Shown: in pieces, positions 1 through 11,184 of the stretch
Layout: each line of letters starts with the position of its first letter
How positions within the stretch are numbered: position 1 is the stretch's first letter
NCBI RefSeq assembly: GCF_012584515.1
Contig: NZ_CP051461.1
Span: 124,001 to 188,000 of the forward strand
Reading direction: 5' to 3'
Length of the DNA: 64,000 nt
Origin: Polaromonas vacuolata
GTDB lineage: Bacteria > Pseudomonadota > Gammaproteobacteria > Burkholderiales > Burkholderiaceae_C
The notes under the pieces: model-generated
Databases searched by the model: none
What the model saw: only the letters and a program-made list of their open reading frames with translations
Told to the model about the DNA's origin: nothing
Position numbers and translations under genes: made by a program

Positions 1-1344
1 TGGCGCCACGTATTTGCCTTTGGCAGTTTTAAATAATTCCTTTTTTCGACCCGTCAGTTTGAGTTGGCCATCGGCACGTAATTGGCCCAAGTCACCGGTG
101 CGGAAATAGCCGTCTTCGGTAAAACTCTCGGCATTGAGTTCTGGGTTTTTGTAGTAACCAATCATTTGCCCTGGCGACTTGATCAAGACTTCGCCGTCAG
201 CATCAATTCGCACCTTCACGCCCGGTAGCGCCACGCCCACGTGGCCGGCCATGCTGAACTTTTTCGTGGAGGTGTTGGAGACCGCAAAGTCTTCCGTCAT
301 GCCGTAGCCTTCCATTAAATTCAGGCCCAACCGGCGGTACCAGTCGATTAGCGCTGCAGGTATCGGTGCAGAACCACTACCGGCTTGCACCACCTGATCT
401 AAACCCAGACCCTTGAGGACTTTGCGCCCGACAATTTTGCTGAGTATCGGAATACTCAGCAGACGGTCTAGCTTTTTCGCAGGCATCTTGCCAAACACAC
501 CTTGCTGAAATTTCAGCCACAAGCGCGGCACAGAGATGAAAACCGTTGGCCGTGCGCGCTGCAAGTCAGCGACAAAGGTGTCTAGCGACTCGGCAAAATA
601 GATGTGGCTTCGGCCTAAGACAAAGCCTGTGCATTCAATCCAAGCGCGCTCAAATACGTGGGCCAGCGGCAGATAAGACAGGGCGCGGTAATCAAAATCC
701 AGACCCAGTTCTTCGGTTTGGTAGTTAACTATGCATTCGCTGGCGCGTGTGACGCGCTCAAAACTGTGCATCACGCCCTTAGGCTGACCGGTTGAGCCAG
801 AGGTATACATCAGCATGGCTAATTCGTCGGGACCGCGGGATGGGCGTGCGCTCACTGGCTCGACGCGCGCCACGATGGCGTCCCAAGTTTGGACGTCGGT
901 ATTTGGCGCTAAGTTGGCTGCCAAGTTAGGGGCTAAGGGCAGCGAGATGCAGGGCAGACCGGCCGGCACGGCGCTGGCTTGTTGATCCCATGTGTCGAGC
1001 TTGCCGACAAACAGCAGGCTCGCACCGCTGTGTTTTAGTACATAGCCTATGGTGGCCGCAGATTCGGTGGGGAATATCGCCACTGTGGTGCCGCCAGCCA
1101 TCCAAATCGCTAACTCTGCCATCATGAAGTGGGCGCTGTTTTTCGCCAGTATGGCAATCCGTGCACCCGCCTCAAAATTCAGGCTGATGAGGTGGGCGGC
1201 CATGCGGCGCGACTGATTCATGGTGTCGGCCCAGGTGTAGTCGATGGTCTTACCAGCACCCGTTGGCTGGGTCAGAAAGACTTGGGTCGCGTGCTCTACC
1301 TCGTGGTCGTACACATAGTCAAGAATCAATCGGGCCTGGGTCAT
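1..1344 (-). CDS. AMP-dependent long-chain acyl-CoA ligase (partial, C-terminus cut by window edge)
   Basis: The 448 visible codons encode the N-terminal and central part of an adenylate-forming acyl-CoA synthetase, which activates fatty acids to acyl-AMP and then acyl-CoA. The P-loop-like A3 motif YTSGSTGQPKG lies near residue 180, EGYGMTE near 340 and the YFRTGDLG/GRKKE hinge near 410-435. The reading frame is open to base 1, and full-length FAA1/FadD15-type enzymes run about 600 residues, so roughly 150 C-terminal residues are missing. ATG 1344 is preceded by AAAGGAC at good spacing. The substrate cannot be told from sequence; long-chain fatty acid is the family default. Confidence 0.9.
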   Translation of the reverse strand, partial: MTQARLILDYVYDHEVEHATQVFLTQPTGAGKTIDYTWADTMNQSRRMAAHLISLNFEAGARIAILAKNSAHFMMAELAIWMAGGTTVAIFPTESAATIGYVLKHSGASLLFVGKLDTWDQQASAVPAGLPCISLPLAPNLAANLAPNTDVQTWDAIVARVEPVSARPSRGPDELAMLMYTSGSTGQPKGVMHSFERVTRASECIVNYQTEELGLDFDYRALSYLPLAHVFERAWIECTGFVLGRSHIYFAESLDTFVADLQRARPTVFISVPRLWLKFQQGVFGKMPAKKLDRLLSIPILSKIVGRKVLKGLGLDQVVQAGSGSAPIPAALIDWYRRLGLNLMEGYGMTEDFAVSNTSTKKFSMAGHVGVALPGVKVRIDADGEVLIKSPGQMIGYYKNPELNAESFTEDGYFRTGDLGQLRADGQLKLTGRKKELFKTAKGKYVAP

Positions 1345-1639
1345 TTTGTGTCCTTTATTGTGATTATTGAAACTGATTCGGAAATGCAGACTGACCGTGC
1401 AAAACGGCGCTTTTCACCATTGTGGTCAAAACGAAGCGATAGTCGGCAATTTATAAAAATTCATTCGATACATAGTGTAAAAAAAGTCAGCCTAGAGGCC
1501 TGCGCTAAGGGTTGACCCGTAGCAAATGAGTGTCTCCTTCAGGCGTTGCAGTGTCTTTCGCTTTGTCATGTGTCAGTCGCTCTGGTTTGTTATGCTGATT
1601 GGTTAACTTCTACACGTTTATTGCCGCCAAAGATTCCCC
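1345..1639. other. Divergent intergenic region
   Basis: This 295-bp spacer lies between the divergent acyl-CoA ligase and the CDF transporter, so it should hold both promoters. It is AT-richer than its surroundings. No convincing operator, riboswitch or RNA gene was recognised. Confidence 0.5.
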
Positions 1640-2629
1640 ATGAAACTTACCGAACTTACGGACGATTCTGAAGACACTCAGCACACGCTCGCCGAGCGTG
1701 CTGCGGCCGCATCGCGCAGCACTTGGGTCAGTGTGTTGGTCAATCTGGTGCTCAGCGTGATTCAGATTGCGATCGGTGTTTTTGCCAAATCGTCGGCACT
1801 GATTGCTGACGGTGTGCATTCACTGTCAGATCTGGTTGCTGATTTTGTGGTGCTTTTTGCCAGTCATCACGGCAAAAAAGATGCGGACAAAGAGCACCCT
1901 TATGGCCATCAACGGTTTGAGACTGCTGCCTCTTTGGTGTTGGGTTTGATTTTGCTAGCTGTCGGCGCGGGCATGTTGTGGTCGGCCTTTCGCAAGCTCG
2001 AAGCACCCGAGACGGTGCAGCAAGTGCATGTGATTGCCTTGTGGGTAGCCGGCTTGGCGCTGGTCTCTAAAGAGCTGCTCTTTCGCTACATGTTGGGCGT
2101 AGCCAAACGGGTCAAATCCAGCATGTTGGTGGCCAATGCTTGGCATGCGCGCTCCGATGCGGCCTCCTCATTAGTGGTGGGTTTGGGCATACTCGGTAAC
2201 CTCGGCGGTTATCCGATTTTTGATCCCATCGCCGCGCTTATCGTCGGCTTTATGGTCGCCCGCATGGGTTGGAGCTTTGGCTGGGATGCCCTGCATGACT
2301 TGATGGACCGCTCCGCCGATGAACAAGAAGTTCAAGCCATACGTCAGACCTTGAACGATACTCCCGGCATTTGCAACGTGCATGATTTGCGCACCCGCAA
2401 GATGGGCGACATGATTGTGGTCGATGCGCATATTGAGGTTGATGCAGACATCACTGTCGAACAAGGTCACGACATTGCAGTCAACGCCAGCCAACGCGTG
2501 CTGGCACGCCACCGAGTCATCAACCTCATGACCCATGTAGACCCTTGGCGCAGACCCGATAGAGATCATGTGACAGCGGCGCCGCTGGCTCAGCCTGGCG
2601 ACGTCGTTAATTCCAAGGCCGTCAGCTAG
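1640..2629 (+). CDS. Cation diffusion facilitator (CDF) family metal exporter
   Basis: A 329-aa inner-membrane metal/proton antiporter of the FieF/YiiP type. Hydrophobic segments occupy about residues 28-220, followed by a cytoplasmic ferredoxin-like domain (about 225-310). Metal ligands are visible as H60-x3-D64 (with D57) in the second membrane segment and H169-x3-D173 in the fifth, the HD/HD pattern usual for Zn-transporting CDFs. The cytoplasmic linker carries the expected His residues (HPYGHQ, residues 86-91). It starts at ATG 1640, stands alone, and is divergent from the acyl-CoA ligase. Zn, Fe or Co specificity is not resolvable here. Confidence 0.9.
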   Translation: MKLTELTDDSEDTQHTLAERAAAASRSTWVSVLVNLVLSVIQIAIGVFAKSSALIADGVHSLSDLVADFVVLFASHHGKKDADKEHPYGHQRFETAASLVLGLILLAVGAGMLWSAFRKLEAPETVQQVHVIALWVAGLALVSKELLFRYMLGVAKRVKSSMLVANAWHARSDAASSLVVGLGILGNLGGYPIFDPIAALIVGFMVARMGWSFGWDALHDLMDRSADEQEVQAIRQTLNDTPGICNVHDLRTRKMGDMIVVDAHIEVDADITVEQGHDIAVNASQRVLARHRVINLMTHVDPWRRPDRDHVTAAPLAQPGDVVNSKAVS

Positions 2630-2741
2630 GTTTAATTCAGCCTTTCATTACTGCCTAGGATTAGCGCATAGCGCGAGAAAACCAGTCAAGCGCTTTTTGT
2701 ATACGATGAGTTGGTTATCAATTCCCCATCGGAGACAAAAA

Positions 2742-3827
2742 ATGAACCGCTTTAAACCTTTAAATCGCTGGTGTTTGGTTTTACTTCTGGGCCTAACTAG
2801 CCTTGCGACTCAAGCCCAAGCAGCGCCTTATCCGGCACCTGTAGAGGGTGATTTTGTTCTAGAGAATTTTAAATTCCACACCGGCGAGGTGATGCCAGCG
2901 CTCAAGCTTCACTACACCACAGTGGGTAATCCTGCGGGTATGCCGGTGTTAATCTTGCATGGAACGGCCGGGTCTGGCACCGGCATGCTGGGTGCGGGTT
3001 TTGCGGGTGAACTTTTCGGTAAAGGGCAAGCGCTGGATGCTAGCCAATACTTCATCATCTTGCCCGACGCCTTGGGCGCCGGCGCTTCGAGTAAACCGTC
3101 AGATGGTCTGAAAGCGAAATTTCCCAACTACAACTATGCCGATATGGTCAGCGCCCAGTACCGGCTAGTGACAGAAAAATTCAAACTTAAACATTTGCGT
3201 TTGGTGTTGGGTAACTCTATGGGCGGCATGCAAACTTGGAATTGGGGCACTACCTATCCAGATTTTATGGACGCCTTAGTGCCCATGGCTGCAACGCCAA
3301 TGCCGATGTCTGGCCGTAATTGGATGATGCGGCGTTTGATCATTGACTCGATTCGCACAGACCCGACTTGGCAGGGCGGCAACTACATTCAGCAGCCGGC
3401 TAGCTTGCAGTTTGCCTCGGTATTTTTTGGTATTGGAACCAGTGGGGGCAGTCAAGCTTTGCAGCGCCTGGCGCCGACCGCAGAGCGCGCCGACGCCTTG
3501 CTCGATGGGCGTTTAAGTGCTGCTTCTAAGGCCGATGCCAATGACAATCTGTACCAGTGGGAATCGTCTCGCGATTTTGACCCGGTCAGCGTTTTGAATC
3601 GCATCAAAGCGCCGCTGTTGGCGATTAATTCTGCCGATGATGAGCGCAATCCACCCGAGCTAGGTGTGATGGAAACCACGCTGGCACGCATTCCCGGTGC
3701 CAAGCTTTTCTTAATTCCAGCAAGTAGCCAAACCGCCGGTCACGGCACCACCATGCAGGCTAAATGGTGGCAGGGTGAGCTGAAAAAGCTACTGACCAGT
3801 GCACCAGTTTTAGCGCCAAGCCATTAA
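2742..3827 (+). CDS. Secreted alpha/beta-fold hydrolase, homoserine acetyltransferase (MetX)-like
   Basis: A 361-aa protein with a Sec signal peptide (MNRFKPL..., cleavage near AQA-AP). It has the alpha/beta-hydrolase oxyanion region LHGTAGSG, the nucleophile elbow GNSMGG (Ser about 159), an acidic residue in NSADDERNPPE and a late His in AGHGTTM. This layout matches the MetX-like clan, but an exported copy is unlikely to be the methionine enzyme, so a periplasmic esterase/acyltransferase is the safer call. ATG 2742 is chosen over an upstream in-frame start at 2697 because GGAGA lies 6 bp before it and the signal peptide begins there. It converges on katG. Confidence 0.8.
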   Translation: MNRFKPLNRWCLVLLLGLTSLATQAQAAPYPAPVEGDFVLENFKFHTGEVMPALKLHYTTVGNPAGMPVLILHGTAGSGTGMLGAGFAGELFGKGQALDASQYFIILPDALGAGASSKPSDGLKAKFPNYNYADMVSAQYRLVTEKFKLKHLRLVLGNSMGGMQTWNWGTTYPDFMDALVPMAATPMPMSGRNWMMRRLIIDSIRTDPTWQGGNYIQQPASLQFASVFFGIGTSGGSQALQRLAPTAERADALLDGRLSAASKADANDNLYQWESSRDFDPVSVLNRIKAPLLAINSADDERNPPELGVMETTLARIPGAKLFLIPASSQTAGHGTTMQAKWWQGELKKLLTSAPVLAPSH

Positions 3828-3878
3828 ATTTAGATTTTTTGAAATAACGCTACGCACTTCAAGCTCAAGCTCAAAGCA

Positions 3879-3930
3879 ATCAGCCCCTGCGGAAATCGAG
3901 AAATCTCGACACCCGCAGGGGCTGATTCTT
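3879..3930. terminator. Bidirectional intrinsic terminator between the hydrolase and katG
   Basis: A perfect 15-bp inverted repeat (AATCAGCCCCTGCGG at 3879-3893, complement at 3913-3927) encloses a smaller CGAG/CTCG hairpin and is followed by a short T run. It sits between two convergent genes and could stop both. Confidence 0.8.
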
Positions 3931-3985
3931 TTGAGTGTCACAAGGCCTTGCCGAGCAAGATTACCTCATGACTTCAAGCCTTGGA

Positions 3986-6806
<2,821 letters not shown>

Positions 6807-8351
6807 TTAAAGCGTTTTCCCTTTAAGGTGAGTAATACGTAACGCATCCCACAGTGAGGGCAGCAAAATGAGCGAAACCGGCACCGCTGTGATGACAATA
6901 AAACTCTGTAATTTACCAACGCCGTCGGCGCCCAGCGAGACCAAAATGATGGCTGTCGCGCCCATGGCGACACCCCAGAATGCGCGCACTGCCGCGGATG
7001 GCTCGCTGCTCTTGGACATCGCCACTGAGATCACATAAGTCATTGAGTCGCCAGTGGTGGCGACGAAGGTAAAGGTCAGCACCATGAACAATATCGACAC
7101 TAAAAAGCCGGCCGGCAGATTCTGCGTGATGGCGAGCAAAGCGGCCGGCAAGTTAAGGCCCTCGAATGCCTGCGAGATAGAGCCGGCCTGCGCCAGTTCC
7201 ATCGAAATACCGGTACCGCCCACAATCGTGAACCAAAAGTTGGTCACCAGTGGCGCAACAATTGACAAAAGAATGACGATGGCTCGGATAGATCGGCCGC
7301 GGCTTACGCGTGCCACAAACACCGCCATTAACGGTCCATAGCCTAAGAACCAGCCCCAAAAGAAAACCGTCCACCAGCCCAGCCAGCCGGGTGCGCCAAA
7401 CACGCCCGCTTCGCCGCGGTAAAGCGCCATAGGAAAGAAATTGGTGAGGTAAACGCCCATGCCTTTGAAGAAGCCTTCGAAGATAAAGCTGGTAGGTCCT
7501 ACGACCAAGATGAAGATTATTAAAATGAAGGCCAGCCAAATATTGATCGCACTGGTTAACTGAATGCCGCGATTGATGCCGCTAAGGGCAGACAAGGTAT
7601 AGATGCCCACCAATGCGCCGATAACGATGGCTTGTGTGGCAAATCCATTGGGTATGCCAAACAGTGTGTGCAGCCCGTAGGCCACTTGCAAACCGAGAAA
7701 ACCAATCGGCCCGACCGTGCCGGCCACCACAGCGATGATGCAGACCGCATCAGTGAGGGTGCCGATAGGGCCTTTGATCGCGCGATCACCAAAAACCGGA
7801 TACAGCAGGGTGCGCGGCGCTAGCGGCAAACCTTTGTCGTAGTGATAGTGCATCAGCATGATGGTGGTCAGCGAACCCAAAATAGCCCAGGCTAGAAAGC
7901 CCCAGTGCAGATACGACTGCGCCAGTGCTGGCCAAGCAGCAGCGGCCGATTTGGATTGCGCACCGAACAGCGGAGGCGACGACATAAAGTGCGCCATCGG
8001 CTCACCAGCGGCCCAAAACACGCCACCGCCAGCGAGCAGTGTGCAGATGATCATTGAACTCCACTGAAAGAGACTGAACTCTGGTTTGGCGACATTGCCC
8101 ATCTTCGCTTTTGCCCCCGGCATAAAGAGAATCACCAGACTAATTAAAAATGTCGACAGCAGCAGCAATTGCCAATACAGACCGAAATAACGCGACGCAA
8201 AGGCAAAGCCCGTATCGACTGCGACTGAAAGGCTGTTTAAATCGATTAAGGCCCAAAGGCAAAACAGCGAAATAACACCGCCCGATAGCCCAAAAAGCGG
8301 AAGGTCGAGTCGGCGCGTGGGGAGTGGCGAAGCGTGGGAGTTTTTATTCAT
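6807..8351 (-). CDS. BCCT family betaine/choline/carnitine-type transporter
   Basis: About 514 aa, 12 predicted membrane helices, for uptake of quaternary ammonium or related compatible solutes. The BCCT signature region is seen in GWFLGYGPLMAVFVARVSRGRS (helix 8 area), with Trp/Tyr residues in keeping with a quaternary-amine site. ATG 8351 is chosen; a GTG at 8369 adds six residues and neither has a strong ribosome binding site. Substrate and coupling ion (Na+ or H+) cannot be told. It may share a transcript with the exonuclease III gene upstream, though two small hairpins (8432-8452 and 8462-8476) lie in between. Confidence 0.88.
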   Translation of the reverse strand: MNKNSHASPLPTRRLDLPLFGLSGGVISLFCLWALIDLNSLSVAVDTGFAFASRYFGLYWQLLLLSTFLISLVILFMPGAKAKMGNVAKPEFSLFQWSSMIICTLLAGGGVFWAAGEPMAHFMSSPPLFGAQSKSAAAAWPALAQSYLHWGFLAWAILGSLTTIMLMHYHYDKGLPLAPRTLLYPVFGDRAIKGPIGTLTDAVCIIAVVAGTVGPIGFLGLQVAYGLHTLFGIPNGFATQAIVIGALVGIYTLSALSGINRGIQLTSAINIWLAFILIIFILVVGPTSFIFEGFFKGMGVYLTNFFPMALYRGEAGVFGAPGWLGWWTVFFWGWFLGYGPLMAVFVARVSRGRSIRAIVILLSIVAPLVTNFWFTIVGGTGISMELAQAGSISQAFEGLNLPAALLAITQNLPAGFLVSILFMVLTFTFVATTGDSMTYVISVAMSKSSEPSAAVRAFWGVAMGATAIILVSLGADGVGKLQSFIVITAVPVSLILLPSLWDALRITHLKGKTL

Positions 8352-8481
8352 TTCGTTTTTTGTTAGCACTTAGCCTGCGCGGCCAAGCCTGCGGCGCAGC
8401 TAGGGCGAAGCAGGTGCTGAGTTTGTGTTGGGCACATGTTTTGTTTATGTGCATAGAGAAGGCCTGCGATGCAGGCTGCGC

Positions 8482-9291
8482 TCAGACTTCGAAATCGTAA
8501 TCTATTGTCAATGGCGCGTGATCTGAAAACTTTTCTGTTTTGTAGATGTGAGCGGTGTGTGCGCCTTGGGCAAAGCTAGGGGTTGCCAAATGGTAGTCCA
8601 GTCGCCAGCCCACATTTTTGGCATACGCTTGGCCTCGGTTACTCCACCAGGTGTAGGCGTCTCCCGTGGTGCTTGGATGCAGTTTGCGATATACATCGAC
8701 CATGCCGCCACCCGCGTTTTCTAGCGCTAACAACTGCGTCATCCAAGCGCGCTCTTCTGGCAGAAAACCGCTGTTTTTCTTATTGCCTTTAAAGTTTGTT
8801 AAATCGATTTCTTGATGTGCAATATTGATGTCGCCGCACAAAACAAATTCGCGCTCATTTTTAAGCGCCAGCATGTAAGGACAAAACTCGGCCAGAAAGC
8901 GGATCTTGGCGGCTTGGCGTTCTTCGCCCGATGAGCCGCTGGGGAAGTAGGCACTTATGACCGACAACTTGCGGCCTGCTCGGTCAAAGCGTGTTTCTAA
9001 GTAGCGGCCTTCCAAGTCGAATTCTGCCGAGCCATAGCCGACGATGACATCACTGGGCTCTTCTCGGCTGTAAACCGCAACGCCCGAATAGCCTTTTTTC
9101 TCTGCGAAATGAAAGTGGCCTTTTAAGCCGGCAAGCACCTCAAACCTATCCTTTATATCGGCGCCCTGAGCCTTTAGTTCTTGCACGCAAATACAATCCG
9201 GTTTTGACTGCAACAGCCAGTCTTCCAAGCCTTTGCTGGTGGCAGAACGTATGCCGTTGAGGTTGAGGCTGGTTAATTTAAACAAGGACAT
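8482..9291 (-). CDS. xth: Exodeoxyribonuclease III / AP endonuclease
   Basis: A 269-aa Mg-dependent base-excision repair enzyme of the exonuclease-endonuclease-phosphatase fold. Visible motifs are LNLNGIRSA at the N-terminus, VQELKAQ (metal-binding Glu), GDINIAH (Asp/Asn) and the terminal SDHAP. Length fits the ExoA/XthA family. ATG 9291 is used; an in-frame TTG at 9297 would overlap the first base of pyrE. Only five bases separate the two divergent start codons, so the promoter must lie inside pyrE or act leaderless. The minus-strand hairpin at 8462-8476 follows the stop. Confidence 0.93.
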   Translation of the reverse strand: MSLFKLTSLNLNGIRSATSKGLEDWLLQSKPDCICVQELKAQGADIKDRFEVLAGLKGHFHFAEKKGYSGVAVYSREEPSDVIVGYGSAEFDLEGRYLETRFDRAGRKLSVISAYFPSGSSGEERQAAKIRFLAEFCPYMLALKNEREFVLCGDINIAHQEIDLTNFKGNKKNSGFLPEERAWMTQLLALENAGGGMVDVYRKLHPSTTGDAYTWWSNRGQAYAKNVGWRLDYHLATPSFAQGAHTAHIYKTEKFSDHAPLTIDYDFEV

Positions 9292-9296
9292 CTCCA

Positions 9297-10070
9297 ATGA
9301 GCACCCCGACAGTCACGCCAGGGCAAGAAAAAAATAGTCAGTCACTCAGTCTTAAAGACGGTGTTGCTGCAGCACCAGACGCTTTGGCGCAGGAGTTTGT
9401 GCAGTTTGCCGTACAGGCAGGAGTACTGCGTTTTGGTGAATTCAAGACTAAGGCTGGGCGTTTGAGTCCCTACTTTTTCAATGCAGGGTTGTTTGATGAT
9501 GGCGCCAAACTTGGCTTGTTAGCGCAATTTTATGCGCGTCAGCTGCTGCAATCCCAAAAGGATAGCGGGCTGGAGTTTGACATGATTTTTGGCCCAGCCT
9601 ACAAGGGCATACCACTGGCTGCTGCTGTCTGCATAGAGCTGGCGCGGCTAGGTCATAACTACCCATTTGCCTATAACCGCAAGGAAGCCAAAGACCATGG
9701 CGAGGGCGGCACTTTAGTCGGTGCGCCACTGCGCGGACGGGTACTTATTATTGATGATGTGATGTCGGCCGGCACTGCTGCGCGCGAATCGATTGCGATT
9801 ATCAAAGCCGCGGGTGCGACGCCGCATGCTGTGGTCATTGCGCTGGATAGGCAAGAAAAAGCCACGGAAAACGGCCAAGACGTGCCCTATAGCGCGGTTC
9901 AATTTGTGCGTAACCAATTAGGTCTGCAGGTATGTGCCATTGCACGTCTTGCCGATTTGTTGCAGTATTTGACCGTGCCTGCCGCATCCGATGCGGCGGC
10001 CGCGGCCGCTGATGTCGGCGTTCACTATCAAGCCGTTTTGGCTTACCGAGAACGTTACGGCGTGGATTAA
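9297..10070 (+). CDS. pyrE: Orotate phosphoribosyltransferase
   Basis: A 257-aa enzyme converting orotate and PRPP to OMP in pyrimidine synthesis. The PRPP-binding signature VLIIDDVMSAGTA is visible near residues 145-157, the orotate/flexible-loop region NRKEAKDHGEGG just before it, and SPYFFNAGLFDDG near the N-terminus. It is longer than E. coli PyrE (213 aa) because of about 30 extra N-terminal residues and an Ala-rich stretch near the C-terminus. ATG 9297 has AAGGA nine bases upstream, supporting the long start. It is followed after 12 bases by the DUF4124-like gene, probably one transcript. Confidence 0.95.
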   Translation: MSTPTVTPGQEKNSQSLSLKDGVAAAPDALAQEFVQFAVQAGVLRFGEFKTKAGRLSPYFFNAGLFDDGAKLGLLAQFYARQLLQSQKDSGLEFDMIFGPAYKGIPLAAAVCIELARLGHNYPFAYNRKEAKDHGEGGTLVGAPLRGRVLIIDDVMSAGTAARESIAIIKAAGATPHAVVIALDRQEKATENGQDVPYSAVQFVRNQLGLQVCAIARLADLLQYLTVPAASDAAAAAADVGVHYQAVLAYRERYGVD

Positions 10071-10082
10071 AGTTAGATAAAT

Positions 10083-10784
10083 TTGAGGTCGCAATTGCTT
10101 TCTAAAAAATTAGTTTGTGTTGTGTTGTCTGTAACTGTGGGCATTGCCACAAGTGCCATCACGGCTGTGGCAGTTTTTTTTCAATCTGCTGCAACAGCGC
10201 AAACTTTTTTTTCTTGCACGGATGAGCAGGGACGCCAAATAAGGTCTGACCGGCCAATTGCCGAGTGCGTAGACCGCAACCAAAACGAACTCAGTTCAAC
10301 AGGTATGGTGCGCAAAATCAGGGGGCCTACGCTCACTGTTCATGAACGCAACGCATTGGACGAAAAGGAAAAAATTGCGGCGGATGTGAATGCTCGGGTC
10401 AACGAGGAAAAGCGCTTGAGTAGAGCTTTGCTGCTACGTTATCCGAGCCGTGCGGTTCACGACAAAGAGCGCGGCTTGGCCCTAACATCCTTAGCCGAGA
10501 AAAATCAGGCGCTACAGAAAATTATCTCAACGCTAAATGAGCAGCGTAAAAAGCTAGACAAAGAGTTTGAGTTTTATGCCCAAGATAAAAGCAAAGCACC
10601 GATTGCATTGAAGCACCAGTTAGAAAACGTGGAGAGCAGCTTGACGCTGCAAAAGCGTTATCTGAGCGAGCAAGAATTAGAGAGAACCCGCATCAATTCC
10701 CGCTTTGATTTAGAGCTGACAAAGCTGACGCCGCAGTGGTCAGTAGTTGCCCCCAACATCAGCCAGCAGAGCGAGAAAAAATAA
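10083..10784 (+). CDS. Exported DUF4124-like protein
   Basis: About 233 aa with a hydrophobic signal segment (residues about 8-40) ending near ATAQTFF. A short domain FSCTDEQGRQIRSDRPIAEC follows, which resembles DUF4124 (a Cys at each end, 'exported, in periplasm'). The remainder is charged and helical, probably coiled coil (about 90-215). Function is unknown for the family. The start is uncertain: TTG 10083 and TTG 10095 are both possible and neither has a clear ribosome binding site. It lies 12 bp after pyrE and marks the left border of the island that follows. Confidence 0.65.
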   Translation: MRSQLLSKKLVCVVLSVTVGIATSAITAVAVFFQSAATAQTFFSCTDEQGRQIRSDRPIAECVDRNQNELSSTGMVRKIRGPTLTVHERNALDEKEKIAADVNARVNEEKRLSRALLLRYPSRAVHDKERGLALTSLAEKNQALQKIISTLNEQRKKLDKEFEFYAQDKSKAPIALKHQLENVESSLTLQKRYLSEQELERTRINSRFDLELTKLTPQWSVVAPNISQQSEKK

Positions 10785-11184
10785 GCTTGTCGGCCAAAGC
10801 GATTTGGGCTGGCTGCGCACATAAAAATACTCACATAAACGTATGCAATATGTATACATATGGTTAAAAATTTTTAGTAGTAACTACAAGAAATGTTATC
10901 AACATGAACGAGCAGCGTTTGCTTTGGGTGTAGATTTTATTTTTGTCCATGCATACGCCGCGTGGGTGCGTTACACGAATGAAAATATGAACGGTTTGAT
11001 TCGTCAGTTTTTCCAAAGGCAGTGCGCTTCGTTTGCCTCATGAACGATGACATTGCTTTAGCGATGCATAGACGCAATCTTCATCTCAAAAAATGTTCGG
11101 GAGATTGAACGCCGCATAAGTCTTTTATGCGGTAGACACAAATCAATCATCCAACGCTTGCACGTCTAGATTAAATCTGCCGAA
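10785..11184. other. AT-rich left flank of the repeat-protein island
   Basis: 400 bp with no supported gene. It contains the left direct repeat (10794-10876). The only open frame is a 66-codon plus-strand ORF (10843-11043) that begins inside the repeat and has no family resemblance or ribosome binding site. Confidence 0.5.
10794..10876 (+). repeat. Direct repeat, left copy (pairs with 14134-14196)
   Basis: The core at 10835-10876 matches 14155-14196 at all but about five of 42 positions (ATAAACGTATGCA...GGTTA...ATTTTTA). A second block, 10794-10811, matches 14134-14151 at about 15 of 18 positions, with an extra 20 or so bases between blocks in this copy. The core holds a palindrome, TATGTATACATA. 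The pair brackets the repeat-protein gene. Confidence 0.7.

Noticed and set aside
10843..11043. 66-codon ORF at the left end of the island
   Set aside because: It starts inside the direct repeat, lacks a ribosome binding site and resembles no family.
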